Below are positions 32,975-41,638 of a DNA stretch of 41,881 nucleotides, piece after piece (the first letter of the stretch is position 1; each line of letters starts with the position of its first letter). The stretch is taken from contig JALWOP010000391.1 of assembly GCA_027083445.1 (NCBI GenBank), positions 1 through 41,881 of the forward strand, read 5' to 3'. The DNA comes from Planctomycetota bacterium (lineage in GTDB: Bacteria; Planctomycetota; UBA1135; GCA-002686595). A model generated the notes under the pieces. The model saw only the letters and a program-made list of their open reading frames with translations, had not been told where the DNA came from and ran no database searches. The position numbers and the translations under genes are program-made.

Positions 32975-33115
32975 CCGAATCCCCCACGCGACGCATGTCG
33001 CTCTCAATCTCTCGGCCAAGCCGAGGGGAGCAGTGAAGGGGAACGCGAAACTATTTCGGGTCCGAGCGGGCCCAGGAAGCCCGCCGGGAATCCGCCAGAG
33101 GGGGTGCTGCGCGCT

Positions 33116-34444
33116 TCAGAGTCCCTCGATGACACCCTTTTCCTGGACGAAACGCCTCACGATGTCGTTCTCCATGAGAGCATCGAAGGTCTCGCGCTCG
33201 TAGTTGTAGTAGCCCTGGAGCGGCCCCTCGATGCCCGGGATCGCCACCATGATCCCGGCCGCCTCGTCAGCCATCTCCGGATCCCCGATCTTGGTGACGA
33301 GCTCGGTAAGCCAACGTACCGCGCTGGCCTTGGTCTGAGCACTGTCCTGGCCGTACTCATGCTTGGCCTGCTGCAGGCGGTCGATGAAATACTCTCGGCG
33401 CTCACCCTCATGCTTGGCTCGCAGGGCCTCCGCCCTCGTCTTGTCGCTCCCGGATGCCGTAGCGATGAACGCATCGATCAGGCCAAAGGCCGTCTTGTAG
33501 TCCCGTGGCATGGCCCAGGTCATCGTCTTGACCTCGAACTCCATGTCGTCATAGGTCGGCGGCTCACTGAGTTCAGCCACGGGCCGCCAGCGATCCCTCA
33601 TGCGACGGCACCAGTCCAGTTTGGGGTGGAGAGGGTATTCCTTCTCGAACCAGTTGATGCGCTTCAGGAGAACTCGGGCCGCCGGACGGTTGGGGGTGTC
33701 CAGATACTTGGTAACGAAGTTCTCGAGCTGGCGCTGAAAGTAGTCGTCGCCCTTGCCGTTCTTTGCGAGGAGCGCGGCCCTCTTCTCCGCCTCCTGGGTC
33801 TTCTTCTCGAGTCCCTCGAAGATGGGATACCAGCTCGGATCGAGCTCTTTCCAGTGCCGACGGACCTTGTCCAACTCCTTCCGGGCGCTGCGGAAGTCCG
33901 CCTCTCCGAGACTCGTCTCGATGCGCACCTTGCTCGCCGTGGGCGCGACATCCTCGCCCCCGATGTCCCTGGCCTCATTGCGGAAGAGGAAGAAGCCGAC
34001 CGCCGCCACGGCCAAGATGATGACCACGATGAGCCAGGAGGGGAGGCTGGCATTGGAGGAGGGGCGCGAGCGCTGGACGCGACGTCGAGCGGTTGCTCCG
34101 GAGGCCCCGGCCCGCGGCCTGGAAGCACCCACGCCACCGGCTGCCCGACCCGCCGCTTCCGGGGGCTCGAGGGTCAGGGTCACGTCTCCCAGCACGACCT
34201 TGACACCGGGCTTGAGGGCGAGATCACCCTTGGCGACCACCCCTCGAACACGCGCCGCCGTCGTCCCCTTGCGCACGCGCAGGATCACCTTCTCGCCGAC
34301 CACCTCGAGATCGGCATGGATCTCGGCCAGTTCTTCGGAGTCAAGGGTGAGGGTGGCACCCTCGCCACTGCCTAGGGTCAGCTTGCCATCCCCTAGCTTG
34401 AATCGGCGGGTGTTGCCCCCGGCCTCGACGATCAGTCTCGCCAT
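33116..34444 (-). CDS. Membrane protein with divergent N-terminal FHA domain
   Basis: A 442-residue protein. The ATG at 34444 (MARLIVEAGGNTRRFKLGDG) overlaps the CAP-lipoprotein 3' end by 13 bases. Residues 1-95 follow the FHA layout (LTLGSGEGATLTLDSEELAE, then IHADLEV, and VVLGDVTLTLEPP), but the phosphothreonine-contacting Arg and Asn positions look replaced. A basic Ser/Arg/Ala linker leads to one membrane helix at about 135-154 (WLIVVIILAVAAVGFFLF). The 290-residue remainder is helical and charged. The N-terminal domain is probably cytoplasmic. FHA proteins commonly read Ser/Thr phosphorylation in secretion systems. Here it sits between a CAP lipoprotein and pseudopilins. Confidence 0.8.
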   Translation of the reverse strand: MARLIVEAGGNTRRFKLGDGKLTLGSGEGATLTLDSEELAEIHADLEVVGEKVILRVRKGTTAARVRGVVAKGDLALKPGVKVVLGDVTLTLEPPEAAGRAAGGVGASRPRAGASGATARRRVQRSRPSSNASLPSWLIVVIILAVAAVGFFLFRNEARDIGGEDVAPTASKVRIETSLGEADFRSARKELDKVRRHWKELDPSWYPIFEGLEKKTQEAEKRAALLAKNGKGDDYFQRQLENFVTKYLDTPNRPAARVLLKRINWFEKEYPLHPKLDWCRRMRDRWRPVAELSEPPTYDDMEFEVKTMTWAMPRDYKTAFGLIDAFIATASGSDKTRAEALRAKHEGERREYFIDRLQQAKHEYGQDSAQTKASAVRWLTELVTKIGDPEMADEAAGIMVAIPGIEGPLQGYYNYERETFDALMENDIVRRFVQEKGVIEGL

Positions 34445-36984
34445 GCTTCCAATTCTGTCTCGAAGTCCGTGCTCGTTCCGAAGGTCAGTGTCCAGTAGCC
34501 ACCGACAGCGGCACATCCCATCTCTCGATAGGAGTCCTGGAGCAGATTGCGATGGTGCCCGCTCGAGCGGACCCACGAACGATGCGCTCCCTCGGGATCC
34601 TTGGAGCCCACCACGCAGTTCTCGCTGGCACCGAGCGCATAACCTACCCGACGCATGCGATCGAGGGGACCGCGATTCTCGGGATCCTCGGCCTCCTCGT
34701 GCCCAAAGATCCCCGTGCGCGCCATATATTCGGCGTGGTGCCGAGCCGCCTGCTGGAGCTTCGCGTTCCAGGCCAGCGGAGTCCGCCCGAACATGATGCG
34801 GTACTCGTTGGTAATACGTAGCTGCTCCGCTTCCCGTGCCGACAAGCCGGAAGGGCCCCCAACCCGCTCCTCATTCCAGGCCTGGATATCCCGGGCTCGC
34901 GCCAGCGATTCCCGCTCCTGTTGATTCCAAGCGAAGGTGTGGAGCTCGATTTTGGGGAGGCGAGGATCGACTCCCTCCAACCAAGCGGGGCCGCGCTCGC
35001 TCTCCGGCACGCTCTCCAGCACGCCGGGTGCATGGGTCCGCAACTTAGCACAGGTCCATTCGAGATCGCTCAAGGTGCTGCGAAACTTGGGCGGCAGGAC
35101 TACCGAGTCATGCTTCCCGATCCAGATCTGGCGGACATAGTTCACGCGTCGGTCGACCTCGTCCTGCACCTCCCAGTAGTCGCCGGCTGACTTACCCAGC
35201 TTCGGGTCCGGCGGGTCGTACGGATAGAAGTAGGTCTGGGTATCGAAGATCAGCTCGAGGGCTTCGCGACGCCGCTCGTCGAGCCGCCGCCGCAGTTGCG
35301 CTACCTTTCCCAACCGTTCCAAGAGAGCCGTCTGCCTCATCAGGGAGGCGGCGAGGCGTTTCAAGCGCGCCTCCAAACCATGCTCGAGAACGATGCGAGC
35401 CTCTTCTCCCTCCGCGACTCGCTCGAGAAGGGCCTGAAGGGCGGCATCCCGCCGAGTCGGCCTCTCTTTGGCGAGGCGCTCTCCGAGGGCGCTTAGGTCC
35501 TGGGAGCGTTGCGACCGTTTGAGGGCCGCGTGCGAGACCCAGGTGCCGCCCTGCCAGACATATCCTCCCTCCGGGAGGGGTTCGGCGCGCTCTTCGGCGA
35601 GGATGCCCGCGATCAGATCCAGGTCGATCTCTCCGGTCTCCGCCGCCAAGTGAAGCTGGTAGAGGCCGCCGCGCGACCCGTCGAGGCGGCCCCGATCGAG
35701 TCGTTCGAGGGCCAGCCCCACACGAGCCACGCCGTCTAGGTCGAGACCTTCCACCATGCGGTCCAAGGTCTCGGCCGAGAGTTCGTTCCAGGAACGCAGC
35801 TCGCCGTCGCAGCGGATCGACTGGGAATCCATCTGCGTGACCCCGAGGCCCTGGAAAACCTCCGGCGACGAGGTGAATCGCCCCACGAGCGCGCTGCGCA
35901 GGGCGCGGCGTGCCTTGGACGCGAAGGCGCGCATGCGACAGCGAGCGCGCAGGGACTCCGTCCCGGCCACCCCCTCGGCCTCTTTCCAGAGTTCTACCGC
36001 AGCCTCGAAAAGCCCCTGCTCGTCCAGTTCCCTCGCCCGAACCATGAGCTCGATGGTCCCCAGAGCCACGCTCTTGTCGGACGCATCGAGGGTCTTGGCC
36101 CGGGGAGCGGGAGGAGGCTCGACCTGTGGAGGGTCTCCCCCGCGTGATTCCCGCGACTCGGGCTTCGACTCCGCGGACGACATCCCCCAGAGGGCCTCGA
36201 CGCGGCGGTGAACCGCGGCAGCTTCGCCCGCATCGGGATAGCGCCAGCGCTCCGCTAGGAGCAGCTCCCGAGCTCCGGCCTGGTTTCCGCTCGCTTCGAG
36301 CCGCTCCACCCGAGCCAGGAGTTCCTTGCCCTGGATCCCCGCCTCCACCTCGATCGCCTGTCGCAGGGGAGCGAGCGCCTCTCGATAGCCGGGAGCGTCC
36401 AGATCGATCCGCAGGAGTAACTCGCGAGCCTCCGCCCAGGCCCCGCGCTTGCGAAGAGCACGCACGTCCTCGAGCACCTCCGCCAGAACGGGATCCGAGG
36501 GGGGCGGCGCCTCTCCAGGGTCCGCCGGAGCAACCTCCCGCGGCGCTGGACGGGTGATCCCGTGACCGACCCGTGCCACCCCCTCGGCTCTCCGGTCCTC
36601 GAGCCGGGAGATCTCGTGGGCGAGGCGCTCCCTCAGGACGGGATCGGCTTCTCCTCGCTTGCGCTCCTCCAGCACCCCCATCAGGTCGGCGATGGGGCGA
36701 TCGGCATACTCCCGCTCGAGGACCTCCAAGTCCCGGTCGAATCCTCTCCTCGCCTGGCGGCGCCTTTGGAGGAGAGCCCGCAGCTCTCGAACCGCGGGTC
36801 CATCGAGACCCGACAGGAGCGACTCCGCACTCTCCAGACGCCCGCGGCGGATTTCGGTCCGAGCAGCGGCCAGATCCTGGTCGGCATCCCGGCAGGCACC
36901 CAGGATCAGGAGGGGGAGAGAGACGGAGAAGAGACGCAACCCCTTATCGAACAATGATTTACTGATTCGCTGGGGACGCTCCAC
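34432..36984 (-). CDS. Large lipoprotein with C-terminal CAP (SCP/PR-1-like) domain
   Basis: An 850-residue lipoprotein starting at GTG 36984, with AGGTGG four bases before it. Signal and lipobox: LFSVSLPLLILGAC. Residues about 35-600 are helical, Arg/Glu-rich and coiled-coil-like (GRLESAESLLSGLDGPAVRE; RDLEVLEREYADRPIADLMG), with an embedded beta segment near GGYVWQGGTWVSHA. The C-terminal 160 residues are a CAP domain: LRITNEYRIMFGRTPLAWNA, HHAEYMARTGIFGHEEAED, ENCV, WVRSSGHHRNLLQDSYREMG and YWTLTFG, retaining the His/Glu/Glu/His set. CAP proteins act extracellularly in binding or peptide processing. It overlaps the FHA-like gene, implying joint expression. Role unknown. Confidence 0.85.
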   Translation of the reverse strand: MERPQRISKSLFDKGLRLFSVSLPLLILGACRDADQDLAAARTEIRRGRLESAESLLSGLDGPAVRELRALLQRRRQARRGFDRDLEVLEREYADRPIADLMGVLEERKRGEADPVLRERLAHEISRLEDRRAEGVARVGHGITRPAPREVAPADPGEAPPPSDPVLAEVLEDVRALRKRGAWAEARELLLRIDLDAPGYREALAPLRQAIEVEAGIQGKELLARVERLEASGNQAGARELLLAERWRYPDAGEAAAVHRRVEALWGMSSAESKPESRESRGGDPPQVEPPPAPRAKTLDASDKSVALGTIELMVRARELDEQGLFEAAVELWKEAEGVAGTESLRARCRMRAFASKARRALRSALVGRFTSSPEVFQGLGVTQMDSQSIRCDGELRSWNELSAETLDRMVEGLDLDGVARVGLALERLDRGRLDGSRGGLYQLHLAAETGEIDLDLIAGILAEERAEPLPEGGYVWQGGTWVSHAALKRSQRSQDLSALGERLAKERPTRRDAALQALLERVAEGEEARIVLEHGLEARLKRLAASLMRQTALLERLGKVAQLRRRLDERRREALELIFDTQTYFYPYDPPDPKLGKSAGDYWEVQDEVDRRVNYVRQIWIGKHDSVVLPPKFRSTLSDLEWTCAKLRTHAPGVLESVPESERGPAWLEGVDPRLPKIELHTFAWNQQERESLARARDIQAWNEERVGGPSGLSAREAEQLRITNEYRIMFGRTPLAWNAKLQQAARHHAEYMARTGIFGHEEAEDPENRGPLDRMRRVGYALGASENCVVGSKDPEGAHRSWVRSSGHHRNLLQDSYREMGCAAVGGYWTLTFGTSTDFETELEAWRD

Positions 36985-37064
36985 CTACCACCTGCCCCTG
37001 CCCGGGACCTTGCACCTAGCACCCTGGGAGCCCTGCACCTACAGACAGCATCCGCGGAAACTCA

Positions 37065-37101
37065 AAGCCGCTCCGCCCGCTCACGGGCTGCTAGGCGGCT
37101 T
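37065..37101 (-). terminator. Terminator-like hairpin after the sigma-54 activator gene
   Basis: AAGCCGC (37065-37071) pairs with GCGGCTT (37095-37101), with an inner CCCG/CGGG stem. On the minus strand the stem is followed by TTTGAGTTT. It overlaps the activator stop codon and could separate the uvrD-activator pair from the CAP/FHA/pilin genes. Confidence 0.6.
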
Positions 37102-38003
37102 CACGTCCCCACCACCCGCGGAGAGAGGTCGGAGAGGTCGATGTCCCCGGTCGACAGGGCCAGGGCCCGCTGGACCTCATTCTCGAGCTCGCGCACGTTG
37201 CCCGGCCAGGGGTAGGCTCGCAGGGCTGCCATGGCCTCTGGGGTGAAGGCCGCATCCCGTCCCTGCTCACGGGCAAAGCGCTCGAGGAAGAAGCGGGCCA
37301 GGTGCTCGATATCCGCCCCGCGGTCCCGTAGGGGTGGCAGTTGGAGGGTGACCACGGCCAGCCGGAAGTACAGGTCCTCGCGGAATTCTCCCTGGCGACA
37401 CATCTCCGGCAGATCCTTGTTGCTCGCCGCGACGATGCGCACATCCACACGGTGGGTCTTGTTCGCGCCGACCGGTCGCACCTCACCGTCCTGCAAGACC
37501 CGCAGCAGCTTGGCTTGCATCTCGAGGGGCATATCCCCGATCTCGTCCAAGAAGACCGTGCCCCCATCCGCGGCGACGAAGTGCCCCTGCCGGTCTTGAA
37601 CCGCCCCCGTAAAGGCTCCCCGCTTGTGCCCGAACAGCTCCGACTCCAAGAGGTTGGCGGGCACCGCAGCGCAGTTCTCGGCCAGAAAACGGTTCTCGCG
37701 ACGGTTGCTGTGCTGGTGCAGGGCCTTGGCGACCAGTTCCTTGCCCGTCCCGGTCTCGCCCTGGATGAGGACGGGCACATCCGATGGCGCGACCCTCCCG
37801 ATCAGGTCGAAAAGCTCCTGCATGGGCGGGCTCTCCCCCACCATACCGAAGCTCATCGGGAATTCACCTTTCCCCTCACGATCGGCGTGCTGGACATCGC
37901 GGGCCAAGCGCATGAGGACCGGAGCCAGCTCTGCAGCCAAACCCTCTTCACGTGCTTGCGCGACCAGCGCTTCAAGGCGCTCCGTCCATTGGGAGAGATT
38001 CAC
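37101..38003 (-). CDS. Sigma-54-dependent activator AAA+ domain protein lacking receiver and DNA-binding domains
   Basis: A 300-residue protein. After 50 N-terminal helical residues comes a complete sigma-54 AAA+ domain: Walker A GETGTGKE (82-89), the sigma-54 contact loop GAFTGA (129-134), Walker B TVFLDEIGD (149-157), an arginine-finger region FREDLYFRL (207-215) and sensor II YPWPGNVREL (264-273). It stops at DLSDLSPRVVGT, where family members normally continue into a Fis-type helix-turn-helix. No frame downstream restores it. The N-terminus has no receiver or GAF/PAS domain. Members like this (PspF lacks only the N-terminal domain) can act without specific DNA binding. It is coupled to the helicase by a 4-base overlap. 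Target promoters unknown. Confidence 0.92.
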   Translation of the reverse strand: MNLSQWTERLEALVAQAREEGLAAELAPVLMRLARDVQHADREGKGEFPMSFGMVGESPPMQELFDLIGRVAPSDVPVLIQGETGTGKELVAKALHQHSNRRENRFLAENCAAVPANLLESELFGHKRGAFTGAVQDRQGHFVAADGGTVFLDEIGDMPLEMQAKLLRVLQDGEVRPVGANKTHRVDVRIVAASNKDLPEMCRQGEFREDLYFRLAVVTLQLPPLRDRGADIEHLARFFLERFAREQGRDAAFTPEAMAALRAYPWPGNVRELENEVQRALALSTGDIDLSDLSPRVVGT

Positions 38004-40267
38004 GAGAGGACCCTCAAGTTGGCGTACTGGAGCAGGAGTTGCTTGACTCCGCCCCGGAAGCGGACCGTGGCCCGCGCGTTGATTCCCGCTCCCGCGAGTT
38101 GTTCGACCGTCCCCACTCCAAAGTGGTCGTGTTCGACTAGCGCACCCACAGCCAAGGCCTGCGCTCCCTCCGGATCGTACTCCCCGAGTACATCGCGTTC
38201 CTCTTCCTCTGGAGCAGTCATGGCGCCTTCCACCAGTCCCGGGGGGATCTCGTCCAGGAAGGGGGAGCTCTCGTTCCAGCGTGACTCCCCGAAGAACGTG
38301 CGCGTCATCGCGCGGGTCAGAAAGAGCCGCCTGCGGGCACGCGTCATGCCGACGTAGAACAGACGGCGCTCCTCCTCGATGCCGTGCAGGGGGTCCTCCT
38401 CGACGGCCCGCGCATGGGGCAAGAGCCCATCCTCGCAGCCGCTGATGAAGACCGTGGCGAACTCGAGCCCCTTGGCCGCGTGCAGGGTCATCAGCTTGAT
38501 GCTGCCGCCGGCCTCCTCGGCGCCATCGGCATCGCTGACCAGGGCCACCTCCTCGAGGAAACCCCGCAGGCCGGCGCCGGGATAGAGCCGGTCGAACTCC
38601 GCGGCATGACTGCGCAGCTCCTCCACGTTGGCCTCGCGCTCTGCCGTTCCGCCGCCATCGTCCATGGCGGCCATCCAGCGGTCGGCCTCGATGGTCTGGA
38701 GCACCAAGTCGAGGGCCACGGCGGCATCCGCATCCCGAACGGCAAGAAGCTCATCCATGAGGGCCGCGAAGGAAGCCAAACCCTTCTTGGCCCGACCCCG
38801 AATCTGCGCCAAAGCCTCGCCATCCCCTGCGGCGGCGAGCAGGGGCTCGCGGCGAGCCGAGGCCCAAGCCCGCAGCTTTTCCAGGGAACGGGCCCCGACG
38901 CCGCGCGTGGGTTCATTGACGACCCGCAGGAAAGCTCCATCGTCGGCTGGGTTGACCAGCAGGCGGAGGTAGGCGATGAGATCCTTGATCTCTCGCCGCT
39001 GGTAGAACTCGAGTCCGGCCACGACCTGATAGGGCAGGCCGGAAAGGCGCAGCGCGGTCTCGAGCGCCCGCTGCATGAAGTTCATGCGATAGAAGATGGC
39101 CACCTGCGCGAGGTCCTCGCCGCGCGCCCGCAGCGTCGCGCACTGAGCTGCGATCTCGCGCGCCTCGTCATCCTCGTCGGCGCACTCGAGCACCACCAGT
39201 TTCTCGCCGTCGCCCTCTTCGCACCAAAGATCCTTGTGCTTGCGCTCGGTGTTGTGGGCGATCACAGCGGAGGCCGCCGCGAGGATGTTGCCGGTCGAGC
39301 GGTAGTTCTGCTCCAGTCTCACGGTGACCGGGTTCTCGAAATCCTTTTCGAAGTCGAGGATGTTGCGGATGTCCGCTCCGCGCCAGCGATAGATCGACTG
39401 GTCCGGATCCCCGCAGACGGCCAGGTTGCCATGCCTGGCCGCCAGATGCTGGACAAGGCGGTACTGGACCCGGTTGGTGTCCTGGTACTCATCGACGAGC
39501 ACATACCGGAAGCGCTGTGCGTAGAGATCGCGCACACCGGGATGCTGGTCAAAGAGCTCCAGAACCTTGAGCAGGAGGTCGTCGAAGTCCAGGGCGTTGC
39601 GCTCGCCCATCGCCTCCTCGTAACGCCGGCGTACCTTGGCGAAGACTTCGCTCTCCATGCCGTCCATCGCCTGTTCCGCGGCGTGGGCATCCTCCTGGGC
39701 GGCGCTGTTCTTCAGGCGCGAGATCCAGCCCCCGAGCACGGGGGCCCGGAAGCGTTGGGGGTCGTAGCCCAGCTCCTTGACCAGGTCACGAAGGAGCGCA
39801 TTGCGCTCGGCGGTGTCGTAGATCGTGAAGTCCCGGGTCCAGCGCCCCAGGCTCTCGATATCGCGCCGCAGAATGCGGGCACAGGCGGCATGGAAGGTAC
39901 TGATCCACAGCCCGCTCACCCCCGGAAGAAGCCTCTCGACCCGTTCGCGCATCTCCCGCGCGGCCTTGTTCGTGAAGGTGATCGCGATCACCGCCCGGGG
40001 GTCGACCCCGCGCACCGAGACCAGATGGGCGATGCGGTGGGTGATGACGCGGGTCTTGCCGCTGCCGGGACCGGCTAGGATCAACAGCGGTCCCTCCCCA
40101 TGCAGGCAGGCCTCCCGCTGGGCCGGGTTCAACCCCTCGAGCAGTTGTTCAGCGCTTGCAGCCTGCGCCGGTCCCCCGCTCGGGCTGTCGGGGAGCCAGG
40201 GAGCCTGAACCTGTGGCGCGCCGAAGATATCGGCATCGCCCTCCTGCGCGTCACTGCGGCCATCCAT
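38000..40267 (-). CDS. ATP-dependent DNA helicase, UvrD/PcrA family
   Basis: A 755-residue superfamily 1 3'-5' helicase. Motifs in order: a Q-motif region LNPAQREACLHGEGPLLILA; Walker A GPGSGKT (66-72); DEYQDTNR (motif II, near residue 257); QSIYRWRGADIRNIL (motif III); RLEQNYRST (motif IV); LMTLHAAKGLEFATVFISGC (motif V); and EERRLFYVGMTRARRRLFLT (motif VI). A C-terminal segment ending in LLLQYANLRVL suits the Tudor-like UvrD/PcrA C-terminus (ALAVGALVEHDHFGVGTVEQ). It serves in repair or in removing stalled replication or transcription complexes. About 40 N-terminal residues are extra. It starts the long minus-strand series. pcrA versus uvrD cannot be decided. Confidence 0.94.
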   Translation of the reverse strand: MDGRSDAQEGDADIFGAPQVQAPWLPDSPSGGPAQAASAEQLLEGLNPAQREACLHGEGPLLILAGPGSGKTRVITHRIAHLVSVRGVDPRAVIAITFTNKAAREMRERVERLLPGVSGLWISTFHAACARILRRDIESLGRWTRDFTIYDTAERNALLRDLVKELGYDPQRFRAPVLGGWISRLKNSAAQEDAHAAEQAMDGMESEVFAKVRRRYEEAMGERNALDFDDLLLKVLELFDQHPGVRDLYAQRFRYVLVDEYQDTNRVQYRLVQHLAARHGNLAVCGDPDQSIYRWRGADIRNILDFEKDFENPVTVRLEQNYRSTGNILAAASAVIAHNTERKHKDLWCEEGDGEKLVVLECADEDDEAREIAAQCATLRARGEDLAQVAIFYRMNFMQRALETALRLSGLPYQVVAGLEFYQRREIKDLIAYLRLLVNPADDGAFLRVVNEPTRGVGARSLEKLRAWASARREPLLAAAGDGEALAQIRGRAKKGLASFAALMDELLAVRDADAAVALDLVLQTIEADRWMAAMDDGGGTAEREANVEELRSHAAEFDRLYPGAGLRGFLEEVALVSDADGAEEAGGSIKLMTLHAAKGLEFATVFISGCEDGLLPHARAVEEDPLHGIEEERRLFYVGMTRARRRLFLTRAMTRTFFGESRWNESSPFLDEIPPGLVEGAMTAPEEEERDVLGEYDPEGAQALAVGALVEHDHFGVGTVEQLAGAGINARATVRFRGGVKQLLLQYANLRVLS

Positions 40268-40305
40268 GCGGGGGGATTCTACTCCCCGCGAGCCCCGGCC
40301 ACCGA

Positions 40306-40349
40306 GAGCGAACCGCAGCGGAACGGTTGAGGTTCCGCTGCGGCCGCTC
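40306..40349 (-). terminator. Strong hairpin downstream of the porin gene
   Basis: CCGCAGCGGAAC (40313-40324) and GTTCCGCTGCGG (40332-40343) form a perfect 12-bp stem with a 7-base loop. The outer GAGCG/CGCTC (40306-40310/40345-40349) extends it beyond a small internal loop. It lies between the porin stop and the uvrD start on the same strand. No T-run, so it is terminator-like or RNA-stabilising. Confidence 0.6.
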
Positions 40350-40417
40350 TGCCTGCCTGCGGCACCATCCCCGGGACGGTCGTCCCCAGGACGGTACCCG
40401 TCTGAGTACGAGGTCCG

Positions 40418-41638
40418 TTAGAAGGTGAAAGCCACCCAGATCCAGACCTTCTGGGTGTCGACTCCCAGATCGTCAGCCGAGTAGTTGGCCAGCTTGAGGC
40501 CGCCGGTGACTCCCTCGTAGATCTGGCGAGTGGCTACCGCGTCGATCTCATCCCCGTAGTTCAGTCCGCCCGTGTCGGACTGGAAGTCGTGGTAGATCAA
40601 GGCCATCTTGGTCTCGGCCAGAGTTCCGCCGATGGAGATGTAGGTGTCTTCCAGCCCGGTGTCGGGGGTCGAGAGGAACTGGTCCGCCCAGCCGTTCCAG
40701 GCGTGCAGGGTGGCCAGGGGGGTGGTGAACTTGTCTCCGGGGTCGCCGGAACCCTCGAGCAATTCCTGCCCCACCTTGACGGTGATACCGTCGAAATCGA
40801 CCCCCGCTTCGAGCTGCATGTAGCCGGCATCGACGTTGACGGGGTTGTCGTGGGCATCGGTCTGGTTGGCCAGCACCACGCGGTAGAGGACATCCGTCTC
40901 CTCGGACACCTCGTGGCGCCCGTCGAAGCTCGCGCCGACGGTCCGTGTCGAGGGGCCGTTCGACGTATCGTCATAGCTCAGGTCATAGAGGAAGGCCTCC
41001 AGACGCCCGATGTCCTCGAAGTCATACCCCGCATGCAGGAGGTAGGAGTCCATCGCATGGTTGCCACCGGGGTTCGCGTCACCGAAGATTCGGTTCACGT
41101 TGTCGATGTGGGCCAGGAAGAGGTCGAAGTCGGAGATCTCGGTGCTGACCGACTGGGCATCGTAGGTCTGCTCGTTCTGGCGCCATCCGACGTTACCGAC
41201 GAAGCGAGCCTTGTCGAGGATGATGCGCTGGCGGCCGATGCGGACGGTGGTGTCCTCGAATCCGGTGTACTGCAAGTAGGCCTGATTGACTTCGGCGCCC
41301 TCCGGATCAATCACCTTCGGCCGGGAGGAGCCGTTCAGTCCATCGTTGAACGAGGTCTGACCGATGGTGGCCACGTCCTCCGCTTCGAGCAGCAGGCTGA
41401 AGTCGTTCCAGGTGGCGGTTTCGTAGCCGAGCAGGGTGCGCAGGGTGAATGCGTTGGCCTGGTCGGGGTTCCCGTCCTGATCGACGTTCTCGAAGCGCAG
41501 GCGCATCTTCACCCAGGATTTCCCTGCGCCCAGCGCTTCCCGAAGGCTCAGGTCTTCGGGGGAGGAATCGTCCTGTGCGAAGGTGCTCGTTGCGAGGGCC
41601 AGGCCGAGTAGCACGGCCGCGGGAGTTTGGATCTTCAT
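40418..41638 (-). CDS. Outer-membrane porin-like beta-barrel protein
   Basis: A 406-residue protein. The ATG at 41638 starts a signal peptide (MKIQTPAAVLLGLALATSTF with AQ cleavage). The mature protein alternates amphipathic strands with acidic turns (SWVKMRLRFENVDQDGNPDQ; TTVRIGRQRIILDKARFVGN; MQLEAGVDFDGITVKVGQEL; DTYISIGGTLAETKMALIYH) and ends VWIWVAFTF. A C-terminal Phe and aromatic last strand are the BAM-recognition hallmark. The pattern resembles the alginate-export/AlgE-like porin family. The substrate is unknown. It is a single gene with its own 3' hairpin. Strong acidity and beta content agree with an outer-membrane location. Confidence 0.85.
   Translation of the reverse strand: MKIQTPAAVLLGLALATSTFAQDDSSPEDLSLREALGAGKSWVKMRLRFENVDQDGNPDQANAFTLRTLLGYETATWNDFSLLLEAEDVATIGQTSFNDGLNGSSRPKVIDPEGAEVNQAYLQYTGFEDTTVRIGRQRIILDKARFVGNVGWRQNEQTYDAQSVSTEISDFDLFLAHIDNVNRIFGDANPGGNHAMDSYLLHAGYDFEDIGRLEAFLYDLSYDDTSNGPSTRTVGASFDGRHEVSEETDVLYRVVLANQTDAHDNPVNVDAGYMQLEAGVDFDGITVKVGQELLEGSGDPGDKFTTPLATLHAWNGWADQFLSTPDTGLEDTYISIGGTLAETKMALIYHDFQSDTGGLNYGDEIDAVATRQIYEGVTGGLKLANYSADDLGVDTQKVWIWVAFTF

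Noticed and set aside
36985-37064. TAGGTG-type short repeats before the CAP lipoprotein gene as a possible operator
   Set aside because: Three loose copies in a GC-rich 80-base gap, irregular spacing. Not distinguishable from chance.
38384-40078. Plus-strand ORF of 564 codons
   Set aside because: Antisense to the UvrD/PcrA helicase with all motifs. A shadow frame.
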